This document shows, piece by piece, positions 50,171-61,466 of a stretch of DNA of 64,000 bases. Position numbers and translations under genes: made by a program. The stretch is from Enterobacter sp. JUb54 (lineage in GTDB: Bacteria > Pseudomonadota > Gammaproteobacteria > Enterobacterales > Enterobacteriaceae), in contig NZ_CP060418.1 of NCBI RefSeq assembly GCF_014298075.1, positions 5,022,001 to 5,086,000 of the forward strand. Direction: 5' to 3'. The notes beneath the pieces are model-generated. The model saw only the letters and a list, made by a program, of their open reading frames with translations, made no database searches and was not told where the DNA came from. Numbering within the stretch: position 1 is the stretch's first letter; each line of letters begins with the position of its first letter.

Positions 50171-50964
50171 TGCTGGAAATTATCTATCAGGACGAATGGC
50201 TGGTGGCGGTGAATAAACCTTCCGGCTGGCTGGTCCATCGCAGCTGGCTGGATCGCGATGAAAAAGTGGTGGTGATGCAGACCGTCCGCGACCAGATTGG
50301 TCAGCACGTGTTTACCGCTCATCGTCTCGACCGCCCGACCTCCGGGGTCCTGCTGATGGGGCTGTCCAGCGAAGCGGGACGGCGGCTGTCGCAACAGTTT
50401 GAACTGCACCAGATGCAAAAGCGCTACCACGCGGTAGTTCGCGGCTGGCTGACCGACGATGCGGTCCTGGATTACCCGCTGGTGGAAGAGCTGGATAAAA
50501 TCGCCGATAAATTCGCCCGCGATGACAAAGAGCCCCAGCCGGCCGTCACCCATTATCGCGGGATGGCGACGGTCGAAATGCCGGTTGCGACCGGGCGTTA
50601 TCCGACGACGCGCTATAGCCTGGTGGAGCTGGAACCAAAAACCGGGCGAAAACATCAGCTGCGCCGCCATCTCTCCCATTTGCGCCATCCGATTATTGGC
50701 GACAGCAAACATGGTGACCTCCGGCAGAATCGTAGCGCCGCCGAACATTTTGCCGTAGACCGCCTGATGCTTCACGCCAGCCAGCTATCACTAACCCACC
50801 CCTTTACCGGCGAACCGTTGGTGATCCGCGCGGGCCTGGATGAGGTCTGGATGCGTGCGCTGTCGCAGTTTGGCTGGCGCGGCCTTCTGCCGTTAAATGA
50901 AAGGGTTGAGTTTGCTGACGACAGCGGTCAGGATGAAGAGATTGAGGTCAATCCAGGGAGATAA
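50170..50964 (+). CDS. truC: tRNA pseudouridine(65) synthase TruC
   Basis: 264 residues (E. coli 260). RluA-family pseudouridine synthase acting on U65 of tRNA-Ile and tRNA-Asp. The catalytic D54 lies in [13 protein letters not shown], and the C-terminal [19 protein letters not shown] motif is present. It overlaps yqcC and is two bases from yqcA. Confidence 0.97.
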   Translation: MLEIIYQDEWLVAVNKPSGWLVHRSWLDRDEKVVVMQTVRDQIGQHVFTAHRLDRPTSGVLLMGLSSEAGRRLSQQFELHQMQKRYHAVVRGWLTDDAVLDYPLVEELDKIADKFARDDKEPQPAVTHYRGMATVEMPVATGRYPTTRYSLVELEPKTGRKHQLRRHLSHLRHPIIGDSKHGDLRQNRSAAEHFAVDRLMLHASQLSLTHPFTGEPLVIRAGLDEVWMRALSQFGWRGLLPLNERVEFADDSGQDEEIEVNPGR

Positions 50965-50966
50965 TC

Positions 50967-51410
50967 ATGGCAGAAGTCGGGATTTTTGTAGGCACGATGT
51001 ATGGCAACGCGCTGCTGGTCGCCGAAGAGGCAGAAGCCATTCTGAGCGGACTGGGCCACAAAGCGAAGGTGTTCGAAGATCCTGAGATCCAGGACTGGGA
51101 ACCCTACAGCGGCAAATATGTGCTGGTAGTGACATCCACCACCGGGCAGGGCGATCTGCCGGACAGCATCGTCCCGCTGTACGAAGGGATGAAAGACATG
51201 TACCAGCCGCATCTGCGCTACGGGATCATCGCGCTGGGCGATAGCACCTACGCCAACTTTTGCGGCGGCGGCAAGACCTTTGACGCGCTGCTGCAGGAGC
51301 AGGGCGCAAAACGGATCGGCGATATGCTGATGATCGATGCCAGCGAAGATCCGGAACCCGAGGGTGTCTCCAACCCGTGGGTGCAACAGTGGGCGAGCCT
51401 GCTGGAGTAA
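50967..51410 (+). CDS. yqcA: Short-chain flavodoxin YqcA
   Basis: 147 residues (E. coli 149). Flavodoxin fold with the FMN phosphate loop [14 protein letters not shown] at the N-terminus and the [12 protein letters not shown] and [12 protein letters not shown] loops around the flavin ring. Electron carrier of unproven partner. Last of the yqcC-truC-yqcA unit, followed by a terminator. Confidence 0.95.
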   Translation: MAEVGIFVGTMYGNALLVAEEAEAILSGLGHKAKVFEDPEIQDWEPYSGKYVLVVTSTTGQGDLPDSIVPLYEGMKDMYQPHLRYGIIALGDSTYANFCGGGKTFDALLQEQGAKRIGDMLMIDASEDPEPEGVSNPWVQQWASLLE

Positions 51411-51426
51411 CGCAATAACAGATTGC

Positions 51427-51452
51427 GCCCTCTGCGTCGCAGAGGGCTTTTT
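51427..51452 (+). terminator. Terminator of yqcC-truC-yqcA
   Basis: Stem GCCCTCTGCG/CGCAGAGGGC with a minimal loop, followed by five T residues, 17 bases after the yqcA stop. Confidence 0.88.
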
Positions 51453-51796
51453 CGCCGCGGCCGGCGCTGGTTCACACCGTTTGGCCCGTGGTTCTGGCAT
51501 TTGCACGATAGCCTTGCGGTTTATCTGGTTTTTTCCCCGACATTTCCACCGGGTCAAGAGAGACAATTCACACTCCTGCCGATTGTTTCACCGTTAGCGT
51601 GGCTGGCGGCCGTTGCTTTTCATTTCCGTGAACTACCCCCCATCTTCTCAGACAAAAGCCACAAATCTATTTCTAAATGCCCGCGAAAGCTGTGTATATG
51701 CACGGTGAGCCAGCCAGGGCCTCTTTCTATACTCTCCGAGCCAGTTAAAAAAACAGTACGTCAGACATAACAAAAATGAACAGAAACACGAACACG

Positions 51797-51835
51797 TCAT
51801 TCTGATTACCCTACAGGTTGTGCCGTTCAGAATGA
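51797..51835 (+). promoter_or_regulatory. Inverted repeat in the gudP leader
   Basis: TCATTCTGA (51797-51805) and TCAGAATGA (51827-51835), perfect 9-bp arms 21 bases apart, 35 bases before the gudP start. It could be a CdaR operator or an mRNA hairpin; unproven. Confidence 0.45.
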
Positions 51836-51869
51836 ACGTAGCTATCGGCTATGATTCAGGAGTGCAACA

Positions 51870-53222
51870 ATGAGTACATTAAGTCAGGCTGCGAGCGGCG
51901 CGGAAAAACGCACCAATGCTCGCTACTGGATAGTGGTGATGCTGTTTATCGTCACGTCCTTTAACTATGGCGATCGCGCTACGCTGTCGATCGCCGGTTC
52001 AGAAATGGCCAAAGATATTGGCCTCGATGCCGTCGGCATGGGATACGTTTTTTCCGCCTTCTCATGGGCTTACGTTATTGGTCAGATCCCCGGCGGCTGG
52101 TTGCTCGACCGCTTCGGCTCCAAACGCGTCTACTTTTGGTCCATTTTCATCTGGTCGATGTTTACCCTGCTGCAGGGTTTCGTCGATATCTTCAGCGGCT
52201 TCGGCATAATTATCGCGCTGTTTACCCTACGTTTTCTGGTCGGCCTGGCGGAAGCCCCGTCATTCCCCGGCAACAGTCGAATCGTCGCGGCCTGGTTCCC
52301 TGCACAGGAAAGGGGCACGGCGGTAGCGATTTTCAACTCGGCACAATACTTCGCCACCGTGATCTTCGCGCCAATCATGGGCTGGTTAACCCATGAAGTG
52401 GGCTGGTCACATGTGTTCTTCTTTATGGGCGGACTGGGGATTGTTATCAGCTTTGTGTGGCTGAAAGTCATCCATGAGCCGAATCAGCACCCCGGCGTGA
52501 ACAAGAAAGAGCTGGAATATATTGCTGAAGGCGGCGCGCTGATCAACATGGATCAGAAGAAAGGCACCCATAAAGTCCCGATGAGCGAAAAATGGGGGCA
52601 AATCAAACAGCTGATCGGTTCCCGCATGATGGTTGGTATCTACATCGGCCAGTACTGCATCAACGCGTTGACCTACTTCTTTATCACCTGGTTCCCGGTG
52701 TATCTGGTTCAGGCTCGCGGCATGTCGATCCTGAAGGCCGGGTTTGTCGCCTCGATCCCGGCGATCTGCGGCTTTGCCGGGGGCGTGCTGGGCGGGATCA
52801 TCTCCGACTGGTTAATGCGGCGCACCGGTTCACTCAATATTGCCCGTAAAACGCCGATTGTCTTAGGCATGCTGTTGTCGATGGTCATGGTGTTCTGTAA
52901 CTACGTGAGCGCAGAATGGATGATTATCGGCTTCATGGCGATGGCCTTCTTCGGCAAAGGGATTGGCGCATTGGGTTGGGCCGTGATGGCGGACACCGCG
53001 CCGAAAGAGATCAGCGGCCTGTCTGGCGGTCTGTTCAACATGTTCGGCAATATCTCCGGCATCGTGACGCCGATTGCGATTGGCTACATCGTCGGGACAA
53101 CGGGCTCATTTAACGGCGCGCTGATTTACGTCGGGGTGCATGCGCTGGTGGCCGTACTGAGCTATCTGGTGCTGGTAGGCGATATCAAACGTATTGAACT
53201 CAAACCGGTTACGGAGCGCTGA
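51870..53222 (+). CDS. gudP: D-glucarate:H+ symporter GudP
   Basis: 450 residues, as in E. coli. Major facilitator of the anion:cation symporter family, about twelve hydrophobic segments, with the [20 protein letters not shown] opening and the [16 protein letters not shown] loop. It imports glucarate (and galactarate). Its stop overlaps the gudX start by one base (TGATG). Confidence 0.97.
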   Translation: MSTLSQAASGAEKRTNARYWIVVMLFIVTSFNYGDRATLSIAGSEMAKDIGLDAVGMGYVFSAFSWAYVIGQIPGGWLLDRFGSKRVYFWSIFIWSMFTLLQGFVDIFSGFGIIIALFTLRFLVGLAEAPSFPGNSRIVAAWFPAQERGTAVAIFNSAQYFATVIFAPIMGWLTHEVGWSHVFFFMGGLGIVISFVWLKVIHEPNQHPGVNKKELEYIAEGGALINMDQKKGTHKVPMSEKWGQIKQLIGSRMMVGIYIGQYCINALTYFFITWFPVYLVQARGMSILKAGFVASIPAICGFAGGVLGGIISDWLMRRTGSLNIARKTPIVLGMLLSMVMVFCNYVSAEWMIIGFMAMAFFGKGIGALGWAVMADTAPKEISGLSGGLFNMFGNISGIVTPIAIGYIVGTTGSFNGALIYVGVHALVAVLSYLVLVGDIKRIELKPVTER

Positions 53223-54565
53223 TGATGAATACACAATCAAGTCCCGTCGTCACCGACATGAAAGTGATTCCGGTGGCCGGCCATGACAGCATGCTGCTGA
53301 ACATCGGCGGCGCGCACAATGCCTGGTTTACCCGCAATATCGTGGTCCTGACCGACAGCGCCGGCAATACCGGCATCGGTGAGGCGCCGGGCGGCGAAGT
53401 GATTTATCAGACGCTGCTCGATAGCGTTCCGCTGGTGGTCGGGCAGGAGATCGCTCGCCTGAACAAAGTGGTTCAGCAGGTACACAAAGGTAACCAGGCT
53501 TCAGACTTCGATAGCTTTGGCAACGGCGCCTGGACCTTTGAGCTACGGGTGAACGCGGTGGCCGCGCTGGAATCGGCGCTGCTGGATCTGCTCGGTAAAG
53601 CGCTGCAGGTTCCGGTCTGCGAACTGCTGGGGCCGGGCAAACAGCGCGATGCGGTCACCGTGCTGGGCTATCTCTTCTACATTGGCGATCGTAACAAAAC
53701 CGACCTGCCGTATCTGGAGAATACCCCTGGCGATCACGACTGGTATCACCTGCGCCATCAGGAGGCGTTGAACAGCGACGCGGTGGTGCGTCTTGCCGAA
53801 GCCGCGCAGGACCGCTATGGCTTTAAGGATTTCAAGCTCAAGGGCGGCGTGTTGCCCGGCGAGCAGGAAATTGACACCGCCCGTGCACTGAAGAAGCGCT
53901 TCCCGGATGCGCGTATCACCGTCGACCCTAATGGCGCGTGGCTGCTTGATGAGGCGATTGCGCTGTGCAAGGGGCTGCAGGATGTGCTGACCTATGCCGA
54001 AGACCCGTGCGGCGCCGAACAGGGCTTCTCGGGCCGTGAGGTAATGGCCGAGTTTCGTCGTGCAACCGGGCTGCCGGTTGCCACCAATATGATCGCCACT
54101 AACTGGCGTGAAATGGGTCACGCGGTGATGCTTAACGCGGTGGATATTCCACTGGCCGACCCGCACTTCTGGACCCTCTCCGGGGCGGTCCGCGTCGCGC
54201 AGCTCTGCGATGACTGGGGGTTGACGTGGGGTTGTCACTCGAACAACCACTTTGATATTTCGCTGGCGATGTTTACCCATGTGGGCGCCGCCGCGCCGGG
54301 TAACCCGACCGCCATCGATACCCACTGGATCTGGCAGGAAGGCGATTGCCGCCTGACGAAGAATCCGCTGCAGATCGCTGACGGAAAAATTGCCGTACCG
54401 CAGGCGCCAGGACTGGGTATTGAACTGGATTGGGACCAGCTGCAAAAAGCCCATGAAGCCTATAAGACGCTGCCTGGAGGCGCGCGTAATGATGCGGGTC
54501 CGATGCAGTATCTGATCCCCGGCTGGAAATTCGATCGCAAACGTCCCGTATTTGGTCGCCGTTAA
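53222..54565 (+). CDS. gudX: Glucarate dehydratase-related protein GudX
   Basis: 447 residues (E. coli 446). Enolase superfamily, paralogue of GudD. It keeps the FKLKGGV lysine motif, the acidic metal ligands ([20 protein letters not shown]) and the histidine motif CHSNNHFD, where GudD has SHSNNHFD. The E. coli homologue is known as a poor glucarate dehydratase with unclear physiological role. A second ATG one codon downstream is possible. gudD follows after 29 bases. Confidence 0.95.
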   Translation: MMNTQSSPVVTDMKVIPVAGHDSMLLNIGGAHNAWFTRNIVVLTDSAGNTGIGEAPGGEVIYQTLLDSVPLVVGQEIARLNKVVQQVHKGNQASDFDSFGNGAWTFELRVNAVAALESALLDLLGKALQVPVCELLGPGKQRDAVTVLGYLFYIGDRNKTDLPYLENTPGDHDWYHLRHQEALNSDAVVRLAEAAQDRYGFKDFKLKGGVLPGEQEIDTARALKKRFPDARITVDPNGAWLLDEAIALCKGLQDVLTYAEDPCGAEQGFSGREVMAEFRRATGLPVATNMIATNWREMGHAVMLNAVDIPLADPHFWTLSGAVRVAQLCDDWGLTWGCHSNNHFDISLAMFTHVGAAAPGNPTAIDTHWIWQEGDCRLTKNPLQIADGKIAVPQAPGLGIELDWDQLQKAHEAYKTLPGGARNDAGPMQYLIPGWKFDRKRPVFGRR

Positions 54566-54594
54566 GTCGCCACGTAATAAGAAAAGGATTCAAG

Positions 54595-55935
54595 ATGAGT
54601 ACATTATTTTCTACTCCCGTCGTTACCACCATGCAGGTTATTCCGGTTGCCGGTCACGACAGCATGCTGATGAATCTTAGCGGGGCGCACGCCCCCTATT
54701 TCACCCGTAATATTGTGATTATTAAAGACAACTCGGGCCATACCGGCGTCGGCGAAATCCCCGGCGGCGAGAAAATCCGCCAGACGCTGGAAGAGGCGGC
54801 TGAACTGGTGGTCGGTAAGACGCTGGGCGAATATAAAAACGTGCTGGGCGCCGTGCGTCAGCGCTTCGCCGACCGGGATGCCGGCGGTCGCGGTTTGCAA
54901 ACATTTGATTTACGTACCACCATTCACGTCGTGACCGGAATTGAAGCCGCGTTGCTGGATCTGCTGGGACAGCATCTTGGCGTTAACGTGGCCTCTCTGC
55001 TGGGCGACGGTCAGCAGCGTAGTGAAGTTGAAATGCTCGGCTACCTGTTCTTTGTCGGCAATCGTCATGCCACGCCGCTGGACTATCAAAGCCAGACCGA
55101 CGAGCGTTGCGACTGGTACCGGATGCGCCATGAAGAGGCGATGACGCCGGATGCTGTTGTCCGACTGGCGGAAGCCGCTTACGAAAAATATGGCTTCAAC
55201 GATTTCAAACTTAAAGGCGGCGTGCTGGCGGGTGAGGAAGAAGCCGAATCGATCGTTGCGCTGGCGAAGCGATTCCCGCAGGCGCGGGTGACTCTGGATC
55301 CTAACGGCGCCTGGCTGCTGGATGAAGCCATCCAGATTGGCAAACACCTGAAGGGCGTGCTGGCGTATGCTGAAGATCCTTGTGGCGCAGAGCAAGGGTT
55401 CTCCGGTCGCGAAGTGATGGCGGAGTTCCGTCGTGCCACCGGTTTGCCGACGGCCACCAATATGATTGCCACCGACTGGCGTCAGATGGGGCATACTCTG
55501 TCATTGCAATCGGTGGATATTCCGCTGGCGGATCCGCATTTCTGGACCATGCAGGGATCGGTACGTGTGGCGCAGATGTGCCATGAATTTGGTTTGACCT
55601 GGGGCTCACACTCCAACAACCATTTCGATATTTCGCTGGCGATGTTCACCCACGTAGCCGCGGCGGCACCAGGCAATATTACGGCGATCGATACCCACTG
55701 GATCTGGCAGGAAGGTAATCAGCGCTTAACCAAGCAACCTTTTGAAATTAAAGGGGGCATGGTGCAGGTGCCGTCAACGCCGGGCCTCGGCGTCGAACTG
55801 GATATGGATCGCGTGATGCAGGCGAACGAGCTGTATAAAAAGCATGGGCTGGGGGCGCGCGATGACGCCATGGCGATGCAGTATCTGATCCCGAACTGGA
55901 CGTTTGATAACAAGCGCCCGTGCATGGTGCGCTAA
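54595..55935 (+). CDS. gudD: D-glucarate dehydratase GudD
   Basis: 446 residues, as in E. coli. Removes water from D-glucarate (or L-idarate) to give 5-keto-4-deoxyglucarate. Catalytic K205/K207 (FKLKGG), metal ligands D235, E260-E266 region and the catalytic H339 (GSHSNNHFD) are in place. It is about 60-70% alike to gudX by eye. A hairpin without T-run (55942-55963) and then garK follow. Confidence 0.97.
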   Translation: MSTLFSTPVVTTMQVIPVAGHDSMLMNLSGAHAPYFTRNIVIIKDNSGHTGVGEIPGGEKIRQTLEEAAELVVGKTLGEYKNVLGAVRQRFADRDAGGRGLQTFDLRTTIHVVTGIEAALLDLLGQHLGVNVASLLGDGQQRSEVEMLGYLFFVGNRHATPLDYQSQTDERCDWYRMRHEEAMTPDAVVRLAEAAYEKYGFNDFKLKGGVLAGEEEAESIVALAKRFPQARVTLDPNGAWLLDEAIQIGKHLKGVLAYAEDPCGAEQGFSGREVMAEFRRATGLPTATNMIATDWRQMGHTLSLQSVDIPLADPHFWTMQGSVRVAQMCHEFGLTWGSHSNNHFDISLAMFTHVAAAAPGNITAIDTHWIWQEGNQRLTKQPFEIKGGMVQVPSTPGLGVELDMDRVMQANELYKKHGLGARDDAMAMQYLIPNWTFDNKRPCMVR

Positions 55936-55941
55936 GGAAAA

Positions 55942-55963
55942 TCCGGTTCCTGCGGGAACCGGA
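55942..55963 (+). other. Intercistronic hairpin between gudD and garK
   Basis: TCCGGTTCC/GGAACCGGA, a perfect 9-bp stem with a four-base loop and no T-run, in the 69-base gap. It may stabilise the upstream message or cut garK expression. Confidence 0.55.
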
Positions 55964-56004
55964 GACCTATTGATACCGGGTGTTTGGTCATTTAAGGACA
56001 GCGT

Positions 56005-57144
56005 ATGAAAATTGTGATTGCGCCGGATTCATACAAGGAGAGTCTGAGCGCCCTGGAGGTTGCGACCGCGATAGAGGCGGGGTTTCAGGAGATTTTCCCC
56101 GACGCGGAGTATGTCAAACTGCCCGTTGCCGACGGCGGCGAAGGGACCGTCGAAGCGATGGTCGCCGCCACTCAGGGGCATCTGGTACAGGTGACCGTGA
56201 CCGGCCCGCTGGGGGAACCGGTGCAGGCATTTTACGGCCTGTCCGGGGATGAACGCTGCGCCTTTATCGAAATGGCGGCGGCCAGCGGCCTGGAAAGTGT
56301 CCCGGTGGCCAGCCGCAATCCCTTAATCACCACCACCTGGGGAACCGGGGAGCTGATCCGTCACGCGCTGGATGCGGGCGTCCAGCAGATTATTATCGGC
56401 ATTGGCGGCAGTGCAACCAACGATGGCGGCGCCGGGATGGTGCAGGCGCTGGGGGCCAAATTGCTGACGCAAGATAACCAGCAGATTGCCGCCGGGGGCG
56501 GCGCCCTGGAGCAGCTGGCGCGCATTGACCTCAGCGGGCTGGACAGCCGTCTCGCCGATTGCCGCATTGATGTTGCCTGCGATGTGACGAACCCGCTGAC
56601 CGGCCCGGAGGGGGCGACGGCGGTATTTGGCCCGCAAAAAGGGGCGACGGCGGAGATGATCGTCCGCCTGGATCGGGCGCTGGCGCATTTCGCGCAGATT
56701 ATCCACCGCGATTTAGCCGTCGATGTCCTGCAGCTGGAAGGCGGCGGTGCCGCCGGCGGTATGGGCGCGGCGTTGTATGCGTTCTGTGGTGCCCGATTAC
56801 GCCCAGGGATTGAGATCGTGACTGATGCCCTGCATCTCGCCGAGCTGGTCGCCGATGCCGACCTGGTGATCACCGGTGAAGGGCGCATTGACAGCCAGAC
56901 CATTCACGGCAAGGTGCCGGTCGGGGTCGCGAAGGTCGCCCAGCGCTACAACGTGCCGGTGATTGCCATCGCCGGCAGCCTGACCGCCGATGTCGGTGTT
57001 GTGCATCAGCACGGCCTGGATGCGGTATTCAGCGTGATCTATTCGGTGTGCACCCTCGAGGAGGCGCTGGCCAATGCGGCAGACAATGTGCGCATGACGG
57101 CGCGAAACGTCGCCGCGGTGCTGAAACTCGGCCAGCAACGTTAA
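56005..57144 (+). CDS. garK: Glycerate 2-kinase, GarK/GlxK family
   Basis: 379 residues (E. coli GarK 381). Class I glycerate kinase producing 2-phosphoglycerate. Marks are MKIVIAPDSYKESLSA, PVADGGEGTVEAM, GIGGSATNDGGAGM and VITGEGRIDSQ. In E. coli garK lies in the garPLRK operon and gudD is followed directly by barA. Here it sits 69 bases behind gudD, giving the gud operon the last enzyme of glucarate breakdown. The intermediate aldolase and reductase (GarL, GarR) are not in the window. GarK versus GlxK naming is not certain. Confidence 0.93.
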   Translation: MKIVIAPDSYKESLSALEVATAIEAGFQEIFPDAEYVKLPVADGGEGTVEAMVAATQGHLVQVTVTGPLGEPVQAFYGLSGDERCAFIEMAAASGLESVPVASRNPLITTTWGTGELIRHALDAGVQQIIIGIGGSATNDGGAGMVQALGAKLLTQDNQQIAAGGGALEQLARIDLSGLDSRLADCRIDVACDVTNPLTGPEGATAVFGPQKGATAEMIVRLDRALAHFAQIIHRDLAVDVLQLEGGGAAGGMGAALYAFCGARLRPGIEIVTDALHLAELVADADLVITGEGRIDSQTIHGKVPVGVAKVAQRYNVPVIAIAGSLTADVGVVHQHGLDAVFSVIYSVCTLEEALANAADNVRMTARNVAAVLKLGQQR

Positions 57145-57150
57145 CCCTTA

Positions 57151-57225
57151 GCCGTAACCCGGATAAGCGTCGTGCTATCCGGGACACGGGCTGACGGTAG
57201 CCCGGACAGGCAGCGCGTTATCCGT
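57151..57225. repeat. Pair of REP-type palindromes (BIME) between garK and barA
   Basis: First unit ACCCGGATA..TATCCGGG (57151-57183), second GTAGCCCGGAC..TTATCCG (57197-57225). The second reaches into the last codons of barA. Convergent gene ends are the usual home of such elements. Confidence 0.75.
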
Positions 57226-59989
57226 TATACGGCGTTTTGATCCCCGGCATTTTGCAGGCTTCCCGCGTGACGTTATCCATCTCATCCAGCAGTTCAAGCA
57301 GCTCCGGCTCCAGATCTTCTGCCGCGGTTCCGGCCCGCAGCTGGCTTTCAAGGGTCTGACACAACTTTTTCAGCCGCGGCACACCGCTGTAGCTACAGCT
57401 GCCGTGGAGTTTATGAATCAGATCCAACAGCCCCTCCGGTTCTTCACCCACCAGTTGCTCCTCCACTTTATTGCGCACCTCCGGCATAAAGGCGATCAGC
57501 ATTTGCAGCATTTCTCGCGCCAGATCGGGCTTCATGGCGGCCTGGCGTAGCGACAGCTGCCAGTTGAGCGTCACGTTATGGTCAATGGGCGGCTCGATGG
57601 TCTCTGCCGTTAACGGCGGCGCGACATGGCCTCCTGGCTGATAGCGCAGCAGCAGGTTGTGTAACTTCTCTTCCTCGATGGGCTTCGCCAGATAGTCATT
57701 CATGCCGGCGTTCATCAGCTTTTCTTTCTGCCCGTCAAAGGCGTGGGCGGTCACGGCGATTACCGGCGTCTGCTGCTGATGGGGAAGATGACGAATCAGC
57801 TCGCAGGCACGAATGCCGTCCATCTCCGGCATCTGGATATCCATCAGAATCAGATCCAGCTGCATCTCTTTGGCCTGCTCCACCGCGCGCTGGCCGCTTT
57901 CACATAGCGTCACGTGCTGCACCAGATCCTCCAGCAGCACGCCGATAAGCTTGAGGTTTGCCGGATTATCATCCACCGCCATGACCGTCATCGGCAGCTT
58001 ATTACTGTCGGTGTGGGGAAGGGCGGCGGGGGTTCTGGTGCGGCTGGAGGCGATAAGCGCCGGCACTAAACGCGTGGCGGTCAGTGGTTTGAGCAGGCAG
58101 GCGGCAACGCCATCCTGCTTCAGGGATTCGGCATTTATCTGCGCGTGGCAGGGGAGCGCCAGCAGCAAATGATCGGCGATGGCGCAGGCTTTCGCCAGGT
58201 TGTCTTTCTGTTGGCTAATATCGCGCATCGACACCGGGAGTCCGGCCAGCAGAATATCGTAGTGCGCTTTCGGCAACGCGGAGAAGGTCGGGCTGTAGAC
58301 CACCTCCAGCGGCGTGGTGGCCAGCAGTTCCAGAGTACACTGCGCCGCCGTCGCGTTGGCCTCGATATAGGCCAGCGTTTTGCCCGCCAGAAGCGGCGTC
58401 AGCGGACTCTCCTGAACGGCGTTCGGGTTGAGGTCGAGACTGATATGGAACCAGAAGGTGGAGCCGCGATTGGGCTGGCTGTGGAAGGAGATATCGCCGC
58501 CCATCTCTTTGACCAGCCGTTGGGTAATCACCAGCCCAAGCCCGGTGCCGCCGTGACGGCGGGAAATACTGGCATCGGCCTGGCGGAAGGCCTGGAACAG
58601 CCGGGACTGGTCACGCTCGGGAATACCAATGCCGGTATCGTGGATTTGGATCTCGATCTGCACGCTGGTGTTGCTGAGCGCCCGTTGTTCGACCAGCACG
58701 TCGATATTGCCATGTTCGGTAAACTTGATGGCATTCCCGACCAGATTGGTGATGATTTGCTGCAGGCGCAGCGGGTCACCGATAATATTATCCGGCACAT
58801 CGTTTTTGATGTTTAACGTCAGCTCCAGCCCCTTATCATGGGCCGAATGCGCCAGCAGGGTGACGACTTCATCCAAGGTATTGCGCAGCAGGAACGGAAT
58901 GCTTTCCAGAATCAGCTTACCGGCTTCCAGCTTGGAGAAGTCCAGCACGTCATTGATGATCGCCAGCAGGTTATTTGCCGAGCGTTCAATCGTGGTGAGA
59001 TGGTCACGCTGGGTGGTGTTCAGGTCAGTTTTCAGCGTCAGGCGGGTGAAGCCAATCACCCCATTGAGCGGAGTTCGCAGCTCGTGGGACATATTAGCAA
59101 GGAACTCCGACTTGATACGCGCGGCTTCCTGGGCGCGCTTCTTCGCCAGATCCAGCTCAACGTTCTGAATCTCCATCTGTTCGAGGGTTTCGCGAAGATC
59201 GGACGTCGCCTGATCGATATTGTGCTGCATCTCTTCGTGGTAAGCAGCCAGCGACATCGCCATCGAGTTAATGCCGTTTTTCAGCATATCCAGCTCGCCG
59301 AGCATAAAGCCCTCGACGCGGCTATCCAGTTGCCCACGGCGAATTCGGTCAACGGTATTCACCATATTGCGGATCGGGCCGGTGACATCGCGCATCAGGC
59401 GCCAGCCGAAAATAAGCGCAATGCCAATGCAGAACAGCATCATGACGCTGGAGATAAAAATCTCTTTGTACTGCTGCAAACGCACCGATTTCAGATCGAG
59501 CTCGAGGGCCACATAGCCCAGCATATTGCCGGGCATCTTGGCGTCGGTCCCCGGTGATTCATCTGGCGAATAGCTTTCGGAGACGATCGGGGTACGCAAA
59601 ATCATCACGTCGCCCTCGCGTATCGCGGTGAGCTGAGTGGGAAATTTCGCCCCTTTCGGCAGACGCAGTTCGCTGGGGTTCAGCTGAAAGTTAGAGGTGA
59701 CAAACAGGCGGTTCTGCGAATCGTAGATGGAAATGGCCCGCACAATATCGGAGTGGCGGCGATGCAATACGCTAATGAGCTGGCCGATTGACTCGCGGTT
59801 TTGCAGATTCATGCCATATTCACTGGAGACCGCCAGTGGTTCAATAATGCTGGCTCCGGCGTCTTCCAGCTGACGCTGCAGGTCGTGATAGCGATGGGCG
59901 ACGAAGAAAATACTGAGCAGCAAACCAATGAGTACGGTAGGTGCCAGAATAAGAATCATCATGCGAGCACGTAGGCTGTAGTTGGTCAT
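57218..59989 (-). CDS. barA: Hybrid sensor histidine kinase BarA
   Basis: 923 residues (E. coli 918). Two N-terminal membrane helices flank a periplasmic sensor, then HAMP. The HisKA H-box has H302 ([12 protein letters not shown]), followed by the ATPase domain ([18 protein letters not shown]). The receiver has D717 ([13 protein letters not shown]), and the C-terminal HPt domain has H862 ([12 protein letters not shown]). A four-step His-Asp-His relay to UvrY is therefore intact. BarA responds to short-chain acids and drives csrB, also in this window. It is divergent from rlmD across an ERIC-like repeat. Confidence 0.97.
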   Translation of the reverse strand: MTNYSLRARMMILILAPTVLIGLLLSIFFVAHRYHDLQRQLEDAGASIIEPLAVSSEYGMNLQNRESIGQLISVLHRRHSDIVRAISIYDSQNRLFVTSNFQLNPSELRLPKGAKFPTQLTAIREGDVMILRTPIVSESYSPDESPGTDAKMPGNMLGYVALELDLKSVRLQQYKEIFISSVMMLFCIGIALIFGWRLMRDVTGPIRNMVNTVDRIRRGQLDSRVEGFMLGELDMLKNGINSMAMSLAAYHEEMQHNIDQATSDLRETLEQMEIQNVELDLAKKRAQEAARIKSEFLANMSHELRTPLNGVIGFTRLTLKTDLNTTQRDHLTTIERSANNLLAIINDVLDFSKLEAGKLILESIPFLLRNTLDEVVTLLAHSAHDKGLELTLNIKNDVPDNIIGDPLRLQQIITNLVGNAIKFTEHGNIDVLVEQRALSNTSVQIEIQIHDTGIGIPERDQSRLFQAFRQADASISRRHGGTGLGLVITQRLVKEMGGDISFHSQPNRGSTFWFHISLDLNPNAVQESPLTPLLAGKTLAYIEANATAAQCTLELLATTPLEVVYSPTFSALPKAHYDILLAGLPVSMRDISQQKDNLAKACAIADHLLLALPCHAQINAESLKQDGVAACLLKPLTATRLVPALIASSRTRTPAALPHTDSNKLPMTVMAVDDNPANLKLIGVLLEDLVQHVTLCESGQRAVEQAKEMQLDLILMDIQMPEMDGIRACELIRHLPHQQQTPVIAVTAHAFDGQKEKLMNAGMNDYLAKPIEEEKLHNLLLRYQPGGHVAPPLTAETIEPPIDHNVTLNWQLSLRQAAMKPDLAREMLQMLIAFMPEVRNKVEEQLVGEEPEGLLDLIHKLHGSCSYSGVPRLKKLCQTLESQLRAGTAAEDLEPELLELLDEMDNVTREACKMPGIKTPYNG

Positions 59990-60009
59990 GCGGTTCCGTT
60001 ATGGGAGAA

Positions 60010-60123
60010 TATACGCTTCATCCTTCAAGTGCCTCTGCGTTGCTGGCCTCCGTGCCGGGCTTACACACGCTGTCGTGGACTCCTGCCCGCCGCGCTGACG
60101 TATCTTGAAAGGACTCGTGTATA
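60010..60123. repeat. ERIC-like element between barA and rlmD
   Basis: 114 bases with imperfect terminal inverted repeats: TATACGCTTCATCCTTCAAG at the left and CTTGAAAGGACTCGTGTATA at the right. The left end equals, with one change, the end of the intact ERIC at 61457-61583. The interior does not show the ERIC core, so this is either a diverged copy or a related small non-coding element. Confidence 0.6.
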
Positions 60124-60158
60124 GAGTCGGTTTATTTTGATTGAGACAAATCTCTACG

Positions 60159-61466
60159 ATGGCGCAATTCTACTCTGCAAAACGGCGTGTGACGACGCGC
60201 CAGATCATAACCGTGACAGTAAACGACCTCGATCCCTTTGGCCAGGGCGTTGCGCGTCACCATGGTAAAGCGCTATTTGTTAGTGGCTTACTGCCGCAGG
60301 AACAGGCCGAAGTTGTGCTGGTGGAAGACAAAAAACAGTACTCCCGGGCCCAGGTCAAACGCCGTCTGAGTGATAGCCCGCAGCGTCAGGCACCGCACTG
60401 CCCGCATTTTGGCGTTTGCGGCGGCTGCCAGCAACAGCATGCCAGCATTGAGCTCCAGCAGCACAGTAAGCGTGCCGCGCTTGCGCGACTCATGAAACAC
60501 GATGTTGACGATATTATAGCCGCTTCGCCGTGGGGATATCGCCGGCGTGCGCGTCTGAGCTTGAATTACCAGCCGAAGTCCCAACAATTACAGATGGGTT
60601 TTCGCAAGGCCAACACCAACGATATTGTCGATGTGGTGCAATGCCCTGTTTTGGTGCCCGATCTTGAGGCATTGCTGCCGGCGGTGCGGGCCTGCCTGAC
60701 GGGGCTGAAATCCCAGCGTCAGTTGGGGCATGTCGAACTGGTGCTGGCGGATAATGGCCCGGTGATGATCCTGCGCCACACGGCGGCGCTGCCGGCAGGC
60801 GACAGAGAAAAACTGGAACGATTTTCGCAAACTCATGATCTTGCCCTGTATCTGGCCCCACAAAGCGAGATACTGGAGCATATTCGTGGCGAAGCGCCAT
60901 GGTATACGTCAGACGGGCTACGCTTAATGTTCAGTCCGCGCGACTTTATTCAGGTGAATGACGGCGTCAATCAACAGATGGTGCAGACCGCGCTGGAGTG
61001 GCTGGACGTTCAGCCGCAGGACCGGGTGCTCGATCTGTTCTGCGGCATGGGTAATTTCACGCTGCCGCTGGCGACGCGCGCTGCTGAGGTCGTCGGGGTT
61101 GAAGGCGTTCCGGCGCTGGTGGAAAAAGGGCGGGAAAATGCCGAACTCAACCAGTTGCACAACGTGACATTCTTTCATGAAAATCTGGAAGAAGATGTTA
61201 CCCGTCAGGCGTGGGCGAAGCGTGGTTTTGATAAAATATTGATCGATCCGGCGCGAGCCGGGGCGCCAGCGGTGATACCGCAGATTATAAAACTCGCGCC
61301 GCGTCGCGTGGTTTATGTCTCCTGTAACCCGGCGACGCTGGCACGTGATAGCGAACACCTGCTACAGGCAGGCTATACGATCCAACGCCTGGCGATGCTG
61401 GACATGTTCCCGCATACCGGGCATCTGGAATCGATGGTGTTGTTCGAGCAAAAGCCTATACCCTAA
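60159..61466 (+). CDS. rlmD: 23S rRNA 5-methyluridine(1939) methyltransferase RlmD
   Basis: 435 residues (E. coli 433). N-terminal TRAM domain, then the iron-sulfur cysteines C81, C87, C90 and C162 ([16 protein letters not shown]), and a Rossmann domain with [14 protein letters not shown]. The nucleophile is C389 in [12 protein letters not shown]. The ATG at 60159 gives the family start. The last codons (..KPIP, stop) lie in the terminal bases of an ERIC element, so the extreme C-terminus differs from E. coli. Confidence 0.97.
   Translation: MAQFYSAKRRVTTRQIITVTVNDLDPFGQGVARHHGKALFVSGLLPQEQAEVVLVEDKKQYSRAQVKRRLSDSPQRQAPHCPHFGVCGGCQQQHASIELQQHSKRAALARLMKHDVDDIIAASPWGYRRRARLSLNYQPKSQQLQMGFRKANTNDIVDVVQCPVLVPDLEALLPAVRACLTGLKSQRQLGHVELVLADNGPVMILRHTAALPAGDREKLERFSQTHDLALYLAPQSEILEHIRGEAPWYTSDGLRLMFSPRDFIQVNDGVNQQMVQTALEWLDVQPQDRVLDLFCGMGNFTLPLATRAAEVVGVEGVPALVEKGRENAELNQLHNVTFFHENLEEDVTRQAWAKRGFDKILIDPARAGAPAVIPQIIKLAPRRVVYVSCNPATLARDSEHLLQAGYTIQRLAMLDMFPHTGHLESMVLFEQKPIP

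Larger units (their letters stand above)
51411..51869. other. yqcA-gudP interval
   Basis: 459 bases. After the yqcA terminator (51427-51452) there is a GC-rich stretch with an open frame (51423-51770) that resembles nothing I know. An AT-rich gudP leader follows, with a 9-bp inverted repeat (51797-51805 and 51827-51835). The gudP promoter and the CdaR site expected for this operon must lie here, but I cannot name their exact bases. Confidence 0.55.

Noticed and set aside
51423-51770. Plus-strand open frame between yqcA and gudP
   Set aside because: It begins inside the yqcA terminator stem, is arginine-rich with no family resemblance, and lacks a ribosome site.
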